Origin: Rhodoblastus sp963804045
Lineage (GTDB): Bacteria > Pseudomonadota > Alphaproteobacteria > Rhizobiales > Beijerinckiaceae
Assembly: GCA_963804045.1 (NCBI GenBank)
Contig: CAWDOR010000027.1
Coordinates: forward strand, 62,001 to 126,000
Direction of reading: 5' to 3'
DNA length: 64,000 bases
The translations under genes were made by a program, and so were the position numbers. Numbering within the stretch: the stretch's first letter is position 1; each line of letters opens with the position of its first letter. The notes below the pieces were generated by a model. The model had not been told where the DNA came from. It worked only from the letters and a program-made list of their open reading frames with translations, and did no database searches. This document shows positions 48,565 through 56,199 of the stretch, in pieces.

Positions 48565-48885
48565 TCAATGCGCGTGGCTGGAGCAGGTCGAGACCGCCTC
48601 GGGATTGAAGAAGGTCAGACCGGTGGAGGTCGGCGTCTCCTGGAAGTCGATGGTCACGCCTTCCAGCAGCAGGCGGCTTTCCGCCGGCAGGAACAGTTTG
48701 AGTCCGTCCTGGGTGACCACGGCGTCGCCCGCCAGCGGCGCGGCGAGAACCTCGACATCGGCGGACATGCCGGAGCAGCCGCCGGGTTTGACCGCGAGGC
48801 GGAAACCGGCGCCGGGGCCGCCATCGCTCATCAGCATCATGCGGATGAAACGCTGCGCCTTGGCGGTCATGGTGAAATTGGTCAT
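48565..48885 (-). CDS. A-type Fe-S carrier, nif-associated, with atypical C-terminus
   Basis: A 106-residue IscA/HesB-like protein: MTNFTMTAKAQRFIRMMLMS, conserved cysteine in LAVKPGGCSGMSADVEV, and LLEGVTIDFQETPTSTGLTF. The usual C-x-C ending (CGCGxSF) is replaced by VSTCSSHAH, leaving one Cys with two His. This form may bind a cluster differently or act as an iron carrier. It lies between fdxN and the TPR gene in the nifB operon. Confidence 0.82.
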   Translation of the reverse strand: MTNFTMTAKAQRFIRMMLMSDGGPGAGFRLAVKPGGCSGMSADVEVLAAPLAGDAVVTQDGLKLFLPAESRLLLEGVTIDFQETPTSTGLTFFNPEAVSTCSSHAH

Positions 48886-48892
48886 GGGAGTG

Positions 48893-49111
48893 TCAGCCTT
48901 GATAGCGCGGATAGGTGGTGTCGATGACGCAGGTGTTGTCGACCGGGCAGACGGCGACGCATTGCGCCGTGTCGTAATGGCCGATGCATTCCGTGCATTT
49001 CGCGGGATCGATGACGAATGTGCCGCCCTTTTCGGAAATGGCGACATTGGGGCATTCGGCTTCGCAGGCCGAGCAATTGGTGCATTGCGACGAGACGATT
49101 TTATAGGCCAT
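48893..49111 (-). CDS. fdxN: Bacterial 2[4Fe-4S] ferredoxin FdxN
   Basis: A 72-residue ferredoxin: SQCTNCSACEAECPNVAISE gives the first C-x2-C-x2-C-x3-C set, and CTECIGHYDTAQCVAVCPVD the second with an eight-residue insertion. It is encoded just after nifB and is expected to supply electrons for NifB or nitrogenase. A close relative is encoded at 52256. Confidence 0.92.
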   Translation of the reverse strand: MAYKIVSSQCTNCSACEAECPNVAISEKGGTFVIDPAKCTECIGHYDTAQCVAVCPVDNTCVIDTTYPRYQG

Positions 49112-49180
49112 CGTCCGGAGTCCTTTCTCTTGAAGGCGCCGACCGCTTTCGAGCGGTCGGCGCATTACATTGACGGAGAA

Positions 49181-50752
49181 TTATTCGGCGGGTTCGGCTT
49201 CCGCGAGCAGGGCGCCCTGGCGGATCTCGGCGTCGCCATGGACGACATGTTCGATCTCGCCGGAATTGACCTTGTCGAGATAGGCCTTGAACCAGGCGAT
49301 GGCGGATTTCTCGATGAATTCATGGGCATATTCATCGACCGCCTCGATGCCGGCCTTGGCCAGATCGCCCTTGGGACAGCCGCCGATCTTGGCGACGAAC
49401 ACCGCATGGCAGTCGTTGATGGCGCGGATCACGGTTTCCAGCGAGTCCTCGTCGCCATAGCCGCCCTGGCAATAGAGGTCGACGCGGCGGTGACCGACGA
49501 ATTTCGCCCCCGAGGTCGAGAGTTCGTAGATCTGGAACTCCTTGGCGTGGCCGAAATGCTCGTTGATCAGGCCCGAGCCCTTGGTGGCGACCGCGGCGAG
49601 AATCTTGATGTCGCTATGGGCGCCGGCCAGCGTCGCCAATTCCTCCTGCTTGGCCTCGACCTTGGCGACGCGCTCCAGCTCGACGGCGGCCTGATAGGCC
49701 TTGCGCGAGTCCAGATCGTAATTGACCTCCATCGCCATGATCTTGTCGGTGGTGAATTCCGCCGAGCGATCCTCGCCGAGCAGACCCACGGCGTCGGCGC
49801 GACACTGGCGGCAATGCCGCATCATGTTCATCTCGCCTTCGCAATTGTCCTGCAGCGCCTTCAATTCCTGCGCGGTGGGGCCGCGCTGGCCGGTGAGGCC
49901 GAACACCGTGCCATGTTCCGGCGCGGAGATCAGCGGCATGATATTGTGCAGAAAGGCCCCGCGCGACTTCACCGCCTTGTTGACCTCGACCAGATGCTGG
50001 TCGTTGATCCCCGGAATCATCACCGAATTGACCTTGCACAGGATTCCGCGCTCGGTCAGCATTTCCAGCCCGCGCATCTGATGCTCGTGGAGGATGCGCG
50101 CCGCCTCTATGCCCTCGATGCGCTTGTGCTTGTAGAAAATCCACGGATAGATTTTCGCGCCGATTTCGGGATCGACCATGTTGATGGTGATGGTGACGTG
50201 ATCGACATTATATTTGGCGATGGTGTCGACATGCTCGGGCAGCGCCAGGCCATTGGTGGACAGGCACAGCTTGATGTCCGGCGCGGTCTGCGAGATCAGC
50301 TCGAAAGTCTTGAAGGTTTTCGCCGGATTGGCGAGGGGATCGCCGGGGCCGGCGATGCCGAGCACGGTCATCTGCGGAATGGTGGAGGCCACCGCCAGCA
50401 CTTTTTTCGCCGCCTGCTCGGGCGACAGCCGCTCGGAGACCACGCCGGGGCGGCTCTCATTGGCGCAATCATATTTGCGGTTGCAGTAATTGCACTGAAT
50501 GTTGCAGGCCGGCGCCACCGCGACATGCATGCGCGCATAATGATGATGCGCCTCTTCGGAATAACAGGGATGGTTCTTGACCTTGTCCCAGATTTCCTGC
50601 GGCAGGTCGTTTTCGCCCGCGCCGGAGCCGCAGCTCGCCTTGCCCGAGCCGCCTTCGGTGCCGCAGCCCTTGTGCTCGGCGACCTGTTGCATGACCGATT
50701 CCATATCGACGCTTTCAGGCGCCCCCGCTTCTTGATGTGCCGTCGCTTCCAT
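49181..50752 (-). CDS. nifB: FeMo cofactor biosynthesis radical SAM protein NifB
   Basis: A 523-residue enzyme that makes NifB-co, the 8Fe-9S-C core of FeMo-co. The radical-SAM cluster ligands are C83, C87 and C90 in ACNIQCNYCNRKYDC; N-terminal GCGTEGG and C-terminal CRQCRADAVGLLGEDRS carry extra cluster ligands. The last 130 residues are a NifX-like cofactor-binding domain (KILAAVATKGSGLINEHFGH). A sigma-54 promoter and NifA UAS precede it, and it heads the long maturation operon. Confidence 0.96.
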   Translation of the reverse strand: MEATAHQEAGAPESVDMESVMQQVAEHKGCGTEGGSGKASCGSGAGENDLPQEIWDKVKNHPCYSEEAHHHYARMHVAVAPACNIQCNYCNRKYDCANESRPGVVSERLSPEQAAKKVLAVASTIPQMTVLGIAGPGDPLANPAKTFKTFELISQTAPDIKLCLSTNGLALPEHVDTIAKYNVDHVTITINMVDPEIGAKIYPWIFYKHKRIEGIEAARILHEHQMRGLEMLTERGILCKVNSVMIPGINDQHLVEVNKAVKSRGAFLHNIMPLISAPEHGTVFGLTGQRGPTAQELKALQDNCEGEMNMMRHCRQCRADAVGLLGEDRSAEFTTDKIMAMEVNYDLDSRKAYQAAVELERVAKVEAKQEELATLAGAHSDIKILAAVATKGSGLINEHFGHAKEFQIYELSTSGAKFVGHRRVDLYCQGGYGDEDSLETVIRAINDCHAVFVAKIGGCPKGDLAKAGIEAVDEYAHEFIEKSAIAWFKAYLDKVNSGEIEHVVHGDAEIRQGALLAEAEPAE

Positions 50753-50793
50753 GGACCCATCCTCTCAGCAAATTTCAGACCTGCGCTGATGTT

Positions 50794-50810
50794 AGCAAGC
50801 GCCGCGCCAG
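50794..50810 (-). promoter_or_regulatory. Sigma-54 promoter of nifB
   Basis: Reading leftwards: TGGCGCGGCGCTTGCTA, a -24/-12 element with GG and GC ten bases apart. The nifB ATG is 42 bases downstream. Confidence 0.82.
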
Positions 50811-50871
50811 AGCTTTTGTTCGTATTTTTCCGTTTGTTTTCAGTGTGATGCACTGTTTTTAGGCAGCCCTT

Positions 50872-50887
50872 TGTCGCAGAGGTCACA
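50872..50887. promoter_or_regulatory. NifA UAS upstream of nifB
   Basis: TGT-N10-ACA (TGTGACCTCTGCGACA on the minus strand), 61 bases upstream of the -24 box, the normal range for NifA activation. Confidence 0.78.
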
Positions 50888-50940
50888 GAATTTTCGGCGC
50901 CATTTCCGACCTGTTCGAAAAGCGACATGACGCCGGGACA

Positions 50941-50967
50941 AAAAAGAAGGGAGCCCGAAGGCTCCCT
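50941..50967 (-). terminator. Rho-independent terminator after the SIR2-like gene
   Basis: Stem AGGGAGCC / GGCTCCCT with loop CGAA followed, leftwards, by TTCTTTTT. It lies 58 bases past the SIR2-like stop and ends the fdx-nifT-SIR2 transcript upstream of the nifB promoter. Confidence 0.82.
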
Positions 50968-51024
50968 CAAGTCCGAGCCGCCAGAATTTCCTCTGGAGCG
51001 GCTCTTCGCGCAAAACAGGAAAAA

Positions 51025-51906
51025 TCACCCCATCAGAATTTCGCTCGCCCGCGCCAGCGGCAGGGCCAGCGGCACGATATTCTCGGCGGCGAGGAAGCGG
51101 CGCTCGTTGAGCGTCAGCTCTTCCGGCGCCAGCACCGCGTAATGCGGCCCCGAGGAGCGCTTGACGACCTGACGCGCATAGGTGCGCAGCATCTGATCGT
51201 GGAAACGGCAGCCGAGGAACAGGAAGGCGCGGTCGGCGCGCAGATTCTTGACGATGTCGGGGATCGGCGTCTGAATATCGATTTCGGTGAGCACCTCGAC
51301 ATAATCGGCGTCGGAGATCAGATAATTCTTCGCCGGCGCCGCCGAGCCATGCGGCTTGTAGAGCAGCGTCTTCCAGCCCTCGGCCGCCTGGGCGGAAACC
51401 GCCTCGCCGGCGGGATTGTAAAAGCGATACCAGCGGTCCTCATTGACCCCGGCGCGGGAAATGCCCTGGACTTCGCCCCAATCGCCCTTGTCGGCCAGAG
51501 CCTGGCGCAGCGCGCCATCATACCAGGTGTCGACGATCAGCGGCAGCTCGAGCGAAGCCAGAAAGGCTTGCAGCGGCGTCGGCGCGACCGGATTGGCGAA
51601 AGCCTCGGTCATGAAGGCGACCACCGTCGGGCGCAGCTTGTTGCTTTCGATATATTGCGCGGCGGCCCAGGCGTTCCCGCGCGCCCGCTTGGGCAAGGCG
51701 ACCTTGCGGCCGAAGAAATCGGCGAGATCCTCCGGGCTCAAGGGGATCGCCGGCTGGGTCGCGGCGATCACGCCCGGCCCGAGATAGGGAACCACTTCGC
51801 CCCGGCGCAGCCGCGCCGCGATCTCCGCCAGTTTTTTCTCGGCCTCGGCCGGGGAAAGAATGTCCTCGTCGGCGAGGGCTTCGGAAAGCAGCGCGGCGCT
51901 GGCCAT
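51025..51906 (-). CDS. SIR2-like domain protein in nif operon
   Basis: A 293-residue protein with a SIR2_2-type NAD-binding-like core: RGEVVPYLGPGVIAATQPAI near residue 34, then LPLIVDTWYDGALRQAL, LYKPHGSAAPAKNYLISDAD and FLFLGCRFHDQMLRTYARQV. It resembles SIR2-family proteins seen next to nifT in other diazotrophs. Whether it hydrolyses NAD, modifies a nitrogenase protein or only binds nucleotide is not known. ATG MASAALL lies two bases after nifT. Confidence 0.78.
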   Translation of the reverse strand: MASAALLSEALADEDILSPAEAEKKLAEIAARLRRGEVVPYLGPGVIAATQPAIPLSPEDLADFFGRKVALPKRARGNAWAAAQYIESNKLRPTVVAFMTEAFANPVAPTPLQAFLASLELPLIVDTWYDGALRQALADKGDWGEVQGISRAGVNEDRWYRFYNPAGEAVSAQAAEGWKTLLYKPHGSAAPAKNYLISDADYVEVLTEIDIQTPIPDIVKNLRADRAFLFLGCRFHDQMLRTYARQVVKRSSGPHYAVLAPEELTLNERRFLAAENIVPLALPLARASEILMG

Positions 51907-51908
51907 GG

Positions 51909-52124
51909 TCACTCCTCCCCGCCGCGCTTCTTGGCGTTGACCGTGATCGGCAGCCGCGTGTCGGCCGGCATTTCCGGCAGATCGATGATCCAGCCATTGG
52001 CGATCTTGATCCAGCCGCCCCACAGACCCTCGAGCTCCTGCTCGACGACAGGCTCCTCGAGATCCTTCTTGGGGACATAGATCGAAAGCCCGATTTCAGG
52101 GGAGCGGCGGAGCATCAGTTTCAT
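51909..52124 (-). CDS. nifT: Nitrogen fixation protein NifT/FixU
   Basis: A 71-residue protein with the family signature LSIYVPKKDLEEPVVEQELE and LWGGWIKIANGWIIDLPEM. NifT is a small accessory protein, conserved in nif clusters, with no essential role shown. Lys-rich tail. Between a ferredoxin gene and the SIR2-like gene. Confidence 0.92.
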   Translation of the reverse strand: MKLMLRRSPEIGLSIYVPKKDLEEPVVEQELEGLWGGWIKIANGWIIDLPEMPADTRLPITVNAKKRGGEE

Positions 52125-52207
52125 GGTCTCATCCTTGGCTGGCGCTGGGCGGGGCGGATATCGCCCTTGGCGTCAGGGCCGATTGCGGCAGAGCTGTCGA
52201 GCGTCTC

Positions 52208-52235
52208 GCGCCGGCGTTTTTTTTTGCGCCGGCGC
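52208..52235. other. GC-rich hairpin between fdx and nifT
   Basis: GCGCCGGCG / CGCCGGCGC with a T-rich ten-base loop, 20 bases past the ferredoxin stop. No T-tract follows on the minus strand, so partial termination or mRNA processing would adjust ferredoxin against nifT expression. Confidence 0.5.
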
Positions 52236-52255
52236 CTGTTTTGACCGAGAAGAAA

Positions 52256-52450
52256 TCAGACCTTCACGCAGGTGTTCGGCACCGGGCAGACTTCGTCGCA
52301 TTTGGCGTGGTCGTAGTGACCTTCGCATTCCGTGCATTTCTTCGGGTCGATGATGAAGGTGTCGCCCTTCATCGAGATCGCCGCATTGGGGCATTCGAAC
52401 TCGCAGGCCGAGCAGCCCGTGCACTGCGAGGCGATGATTTTATAGGTCAT
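52256..52450 (-). CDS. Bacterial 2[4Fe-4S] ferredoxin, second FdxN-like copy
   Basis: A 64-residue paralogue of FdxN: SQCTGCSACEFECPNAAISM and CTECEGHYDHAKCDEVCPVP hold eight cluster cysteines, with one more at NTCVKV. AGGAGAGACACC precedes the ATG. First gene of the fdx-nifT-SIR2 operon behind its own sigma-54 promoter. Confidence 0.9.
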   Translation of the reverse strand: MTYKIIASQCTGCSACEFECPNAAISMKGDTFIIDPKKCTECEGHYDHAKCDEVCPVPNTCVKV

Positions 52451-52501
52451 GGTGTCTCTCCTCTTCAGCCGCGTCCGGCTGACATTGAACGCTTTTGAGC
52501 G

Positions 52502-52518
52502 CAGCAAGCGTCATGCCA
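52502..52518 (-). promoter_or_regulatory. Sigma-54 promoter of fdx-nifT-SIR2
   Basis: Leftward TGGCATGACGCTTGCTG: GG and GC ten bases apart and a good TTGCT -12 element. The ferredoxin ATG is 52 bases downstream. Confidence 0.75.
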
Positions 52519-52569
52519 GCGATAAGGGGCGAACACGGGTCGAAAAATTGCGCGTTTCGTCACGGCCCG

Positions 52570-52585
52570 CGTTGCAAAGCCGACA
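52570..52585. promoter_or_regulatory. Degenerate NifA UAS
   Basis: TGTCGGCTTTGCAACG on the minus strand keeps the TGTCGG half of the two perfect palindromes elsewhere but ends ACG instead of ACA. It is 52 bases above the -24 box, an acceptable distance; it overlaps the space just after nifA. Confidence 0.5.
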
Positions 52586-52591
52586 GCGGCG

Positions 52592-54289
52592 TCAGAACTT
52601 CTTGACGGCTATGCCGTGCTTGCCCAGGGCATAGGCCACCTGGCGCGGCGTCAGGCGCAGCAGCCGCGCCGCCTTGGCCTGGACCCAGCCGGCCTTTTCC
52701 ATGGCGCCGATCAGCTTTTCGCGTTCGGCGAGATCGGCGGCGCTGGCCGGCGGCGCGAACGCTTCGACGCGCGGCCTGGCCGGCGCGCTGGAGAAGCCCG
52801 GCGAGAGCGTCGAGGACAGACAGGCCCTGGCGCCGCAGGCGAAATCGGCGACGCTCAGCGCATCCTGCCGCGCCAGCGTCGCCGCGCGGCGCACGCAATT
52901 TTCCAGCTCGCGGACATTGCCGGGAAAATAGCAGCGTTGCAGCATGTCGAGCGCGCCGGCCGGCAGGCTCTTGCGCGCGCCATTCTCGTCGTTGAAGCGG
53001 CGCAGGAATTCCTGCGCCAGCAGGCCTATGTCCTCCGGGCGCTCGCGCAGGGGCGGCAGCAGCACCGAGACGACATTGATGCGGTAATAGAGATCGGCGC
53101 GGAAGGCGCCGCGCTCCACCGCCTCTTCGAGATTTCTGTCGGTGGCGAAGATGAAGCGGATATCGACATTGATCGTCTCGGAGCCGCCGACGCGCTCGAA
53201 TTCGCCCTCCTGCAGCACGCGCAGCAGCTTGGCCTGGAAGGCGGCGGATATCGAGCCGATTTCGTCGAGAAACAGCGTGCCCTTGTCGGCCTGCTCGAAC
53301 CGGCCTTGGCGCCGTCCGGCCGCGCCGGAAAAAGCGCCCTGTTCATGGCCGGACGCATGAGCGGTCTCTTGGCTGGACGCATGAGTGGTTTCTTGGCCGA
53401 ACAATTCCAATTCCAGCAGGGTCTCGGACAGGGCGGCGCAATTGACCCTGACGAAAGGCTTGTCCGCGCGCGGCGACAGGTCGTGGGCGGCGCGGGCGAA
53501 CAGCGCCTTGCCGGTGCCGGATTCGCCGCGCAGCAGCAGCGAGGTATGGGTGCGCGCGACAATGTTGATCTGCTCGAACACGCCGCGCATGGCGCGGCTG
53601 GCGCCGACAATGCCGGTCAGCGCCTGTTCGCCGCTTGGCGTTGGACGCGCGCCGCATTTTTCCAGCAGCCGCTGCTCCTCCATCAGCCGCCGCCGGTCGC
53701 GCGCGATCAGATCGTAGAGATGCACGGTCTGCCCGATCATCGCCGACGCCATGGCGAGGAAGCGCGCTTCCTCGGCGAAGTCGGGCATTTGCCTGGGGTC
53801 CCAGATGCGCTCGACGGCCAGCAGGCCGACCACGTCGCCGCCGTCGAAAATCGGCGCGCCGAGAAAGGCGAGGCGGCGGCCGACCGGCGGAGCGCCCCAG
53901 GGCCACTCGGCCAGCGTCGCGTCGCTTTCGACATCCTCGACCGTGAGCGGCTCGCGCCCGGCGACGATGCGCCCGGCGACATGATCCGGCAAACTGGCGA
54001 AACGATCCAGCGCCGAACCCTCGCGCCAGCCGGAGGCGACCGCCGCATGGGCGTGGAAATGGCCGGGACGCCGGTCGTCGAACAGAACGATCAGCCCATG
54101 GCGCATGTCGAGATAGGAACCGATCACCACCAGCGACTGGTCGAGCACCTGCTCGAGATTGCCCGGCTGGCCGAGAATTTTCGACAGCGTGTAGACGCCC
54201 TGCAAGGCGAGGTCGGCGCGGCCTGGCGCCGGCCGTCCGAACGTCGCATCGGACGCTCCCCTCGCTCTGTGCATGGCGTGCGCCCCCAT
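52592..54289 (-). CDS. nifA: Nif-specific transcriptional activator NifA with inserted tandem repeat
   Basis: A 565-residue sigma-54 activator: N-terminal GAF domain (about 30-195), AAA+ domain with Walker A GESGTGKALF (255-264), Walker B GTLFLDEIG, and a C-terminal Fis-type HTH (AARLLRLTPRQVAYALGKHG). The oxygen-sensing C-x11-C-x19-C-x4-C set of alphaproteobacterial NifA is exact (C453, C465, C485, C490). Two oddities: residues 299-314 are a duplicated 8-residue insertion, and the sigma-54 contact loop reads GAFSGA, not GAFTGA. It shares an operon with nifW under a NifA-type promoter, suggesting autoactivation. Confidence 0.94.
   Translation of the reverse strand: MGAHAMHRARGASDATFGRPAPGRADLALQGVYTLSKILGQPGNLEQVLDQSLVVIGSYLDMRHGLIVLFDDRRPGHFHAHAAVASGWREGSALDRFASLPDHVAGRIVAGREPLTVEDVESDATLAEWPWGAPPVGRRLAFLGAPIFDGGDVVGLLAVERIWDPRQMPDFAEEARFLAMASAMIGQTVHLYDLIARDRRRLMEEQRLLEKCGARPTPSGEQALTGIVGASRAMRGVFEQINIVARTHTSLLLRGESGTGKALFARAAHDLSPRADKPFVRVNCAALSETLLELELFGQETTHASSQETAHASGHEQGAFSGAAGRRQGRFEQADKGTLFLDEIGSISAAFQAKLLRVLQEGEFERVGGSETINVDIRFIFATDRNLEEAVERGAFRADLYYRINVVSVLLPPLRERPEDIGLLAQEFLRRFNDENGARKSLPAGALDMLQRCYFPGNVRELENCVRRAATLARQDALSVADFACGARACLSSTLSPGFSSAPARPRVEAFAPPASAADLAEREKLIGAMEKAGWVQAKAARLLRLTPRQVAYALGKHGIAVKKF
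53348..53395 (-). repeat. 24-bp tandem repeat inside nifA
   Basis: Two adjacent 24-base units (53348-53371 and 53372-53395) differ at three C/T positions. They encode QETTHASS and QETAHASG in frame between LELELFG and HEQGAFSGA, where family members have nothing. Confidence 0.9.
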
Positions 54290-54645
54290 CAGCCGCCAAC
54301 AACGGTCAAGGAGGCCAGCGGCACGAAATTATTGTTCGGCGCGGGCTCCTCGGCCTTGGGCTCGACCGCCTCCTTGTGCACCTTGAACAGGCGCTCCTGG
54401 ATCGGCGTGCTCTCGACGAAATCCTGATAGGCCTGGGCCAGATGCGCGGCGCACAGCGCCTTGATCGCCGCATCGTCGAGGCCGGCGAAGGCGTCGTCCA
54501 GCTCGGCGCCCTTCAGATATTGGCCCATGCGGCGCATGATGTGCAGCCTGGACACCCTGACGACAGCCGGATCGAAATCGACGCCGAGAAAGGTGAAGAA
54601 ATCCTCCGCCGAGGACAGCCGGCCCAGATCGTCCAGAACACTCAT
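54289..54645 (-). CDS. nifW: Nitrogenase-stabilising protein NifW
   Basis: A 118-residue protein: LSSAEDFFTFLGVDFDPAVV, RVSRLHIMRRMGQYLKG and HLAQAYQDFVESTPIQERLF match NifW, which protects or assists maturation of the MoFe protein. A Pro/Ala/Asn tail ends in TVVGG. The stop overlaps the nifA ATG (TGATG), so nifA translation is coupled to it. Confidence 0.93.
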   Translation of the reverse strand: MSVLDDLGRLSSAEDFFTFLGVDFDPAVVRVSRLHIMRRMGQYLKGAELDDAFAGLDDAAIKALCAAHLAQAYQDFVESTPIQERLFKVHKEAVEPKAEEPAPNNNFVPLASLTVVGG

Positions 54646-54660
54646 GACTCCAGCCTTTCC

Positions 54661-55389
54661 TCATTTTGAACAGGATTTCCGCTCGCGTCCGCGCATGTGA
54701 TTGAGCCGGGCCTCGAGAAAATCGACGCGATCGAGCAGCAGCGACAGCACTTCGCCGACCGGATCGGGAATCAGATGATGGTCGAGATTGACCCTGCCAT
54801 TGCCCATGGCCCGTCGATCCAGGGCGCGGACGATGCGCGCGGGCACGCCGACCGCCGTCACGCCCGGCGGCACATCTTCCACCACCACCGAATTGGCGCC
54901 GATCCGCGCCCCGGCGCCGACCTTGATCGGCCCGAGAATTTTCGCGCCGGCGCCGACCAGCACGCCGTCGTCCAGCGTGGGGTGGCGCTTGCCCGGCGTC
55001 CAGCTGACGCCGCCAAGGGTCACGCCGTGATAAAGCGTCACGCCGTCGCCGACCTCGGCGGTCTCGCCGATCACCACGCCGGCGCCGTGATCGATGAAGA
55101 AGGCGCGGCCAATGGTCGCGCCGGGATGAATGTCGACATTGGTCAGGAAACGCGCCAGCCAGGACAGGAAGCGCGCCGGAAACTTGAAGCCATTGCGCCA
55201 CAGAAGATGCGACAGGCGGTGCCAGAGAATGGCGTGAACGCCGGGATAGGTCAGCAGGATTTCCAGGGCGCCGCGCGCCGCCGGGTCGCGCGCCCTGACG
55301 CAGGCGACATCGTCGCGCCACAGCCGCCACAGCCCGGCCTCGGCGGCGCGGACCGCATGTCCGGCGGGCATGACGACGCTTTCCGACAT
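54661..55389 (-). CDS. cysE: Serine O-acetyltransferase (nif-associated)
   Basis: A 242-residue enzyme making O-acetylserine for cysteine synthesis. N-terminal helices lead to the left-handed beta-helix of hexapeptide repeats (IHPGATIGRAFFIDHGAGVV, IGETAEVGDGVTLYHGVTLG and GAGAKILGPIKVGAGARIGA). The catalytic His is in FFIDHGAG. In nif clusters this gene (also called nifP) raises cysteine supply for NifS. Start MSESVV, nine bases after the NifU-C stop. Confidence 0.93.
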   Translation of the reverse strand: MSESVVMPAGHAVRAAEAGLWRLWRDDVACVRARDPAARGALEILLTYPGVHAILWHRLSHLLWRNGFKFPARFLSWLARFLTNVDIHPGATIGRAFFIDHGAGVVIGETAEVGDGVTLYHGVTLGGVSWTPGKRHPTLDDGVLVGAGAKILGPIKVGAGARIGANSVVVEDVPPGVTAVGVPARIVRALDRRAMGNGRVNLDHHLIPDPVGEVLSLLLDRVDFLEARLNHMRGRERKSCSK

Positions 55390-55395
55390 GGCGAC

Positions 55396-55715
55396 TCAGG
55401 GCCCCCGGCTTCTTGAAGCCCATGGGCGCGGGGACGACGCGCACCAGCTCGCCGAGCTTTTCGACGATGCGGCTCTGGATGCCCTCCAGCGTGGCGCTGG
55501 CCAGGCTGCAGAAGATGCAGACAGGCGCGGGCGAATTGACATTCCACCACCTTGCCTTCGATCGACAGCAATTCGCAATCGCCGCCGTCGCGCTTCAGCG
55601 CCGGGCGGATTTCGTCAATGGCCTCGCGCACCAGTTTTTCGCGCCGCGCCTCGACCGTATCGGGCGTTTCGGCGACAGGCGTTTCGGCGACAATGTTTGC
55701 AGCATGCATGGTCAT
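55396..55715 (-). pseudogene. nifU: NifU C-terminal-domain (NFU-type) Fe-S scaffold, two frameshifts as sequenced
   Basis: The first frame gives MTMHAANIVAETPVAETPDT ... EEAIDEIRP-like EAIDEIRPALKRDGGDCELL and SIEGKVV. One extra G near 55543 hides VNSPAPVCIFCSLASATLEG with the CxxC cluster site and LGELVRVVPAPMGFKKPG. A second extra G in a GGGGG run near 55402 restores the TGA, leaving about 106 residues. This is the Nfu-like domain only; the NifU N-terminal scaffold is absent. Two homopolymer errors explain it better than decay, since the codons between are intact. Confidence 0.72.
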
Positions 55716-55735
55716 GATCGTCCTCTCCCAAAATG

Positions 55736-56058
55736 TCAGCCGAAGCTCTTGCCGCAGGAACAGGCGTGTGAAGCGTTGGCATTGTCGAAGGTGAAGCCGG
55801 CGCCCTTGATGGCGACGACGAAATCTATGGTGACGCCGGCGAGCAGCGGCAGGCTGTCATGCTCGACGAAAACCTTGACGCCGTCGCGCTCGACCATCTC
55901 GTCATCGGCTTCGGCGGCCGCGCACCAGACCCATCAGATATTTATTGCCGGCGCAGCCGCCGGTCTCGACCTTGAGGCGCAGACCCTGGACGGGCTCGGG
56001 CGCGCCGATGATCGCATTGCGCACGGCGTTCGAGCGCGCTGTCGGTCAGATGGATCAT
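55736..56058 (-). pseudogene. A-type Fe-S carrier (IscA/HesB), two frameshifts as sequenced
   Basis: MIHLTDSAL, one extra base, NAVRNAIIGAPEPVQGLRLK then VETGGCAGNKYLMGLV, a second extra base, AAAEADDEMVERDGVKVFVE and HDSLPLLAGVTIDFVVAIKG, ending HACSCGKSFG. The three cluster cysteines (GGC and CSC) are all kept, so a functional protein of about 107 residues is likely once corrected. First gene behind the NifA/sigma-54 promoter of the iscA-nifU-cysE-nifW-nifA operon. GGAG precedes the ATG. Confidence 0.72.
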
Positions 56059-56094
56059 TGTCGTGCTCCGCTCAAAAAGGCTTTGCTCCCCAGG

Positions 56095-56111
56095 AAGCAA
56101 AAGCCGCGCCA
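56095..56111 (-). promoter_or_regulatory. Sigma-54 promoter of the iscA-nifU-cysE-nifW-nifA operon
   Basis: Leftward TGGCGCGGCTTTTGCTT, a strong -24/-12 match with ten bases between GG and GC. It overlaps one arm of a GCCGCGCC/GGCGCGGC hairpin. The first ATG is 37 bases downstream. Because nifA is the last gene, this implies positive feedback. Confidence 0.82.
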
Positions 56112-56173
56112 GGGGCGCGGCCTCTTGTTTCCTATTGATTGACAATGATTTTTTCTTGCCGGGGGCGAAGCAT

Positions 56174-56189
56174 TGTCGGAAAACCGACA
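56174..56189. promoter_or_regulatory. NifA UAS, perfect palindrome
   Basis: TGTCGGAAAACCGACA: TGT-N10-ACA with 6-bp inverted halves, 63 bases upstream of the -24 box. Same palindrome as at 38038, so it probably reflects the NifA sequence preference in this organism. Confidence 0.82.
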
Positions 56190-56199
56190 GGCTGCCTTT

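Noticed and set aside
56101..56119. GCCGCGCC/GGCGCGGC hairpin as a terminator for the AAA+ gene
   Set aside because: One arm is the -24/-12 promoter element of the iscA operon, no T-tract of proper length follows, and it lies 80 bases past the AAA+ stop.
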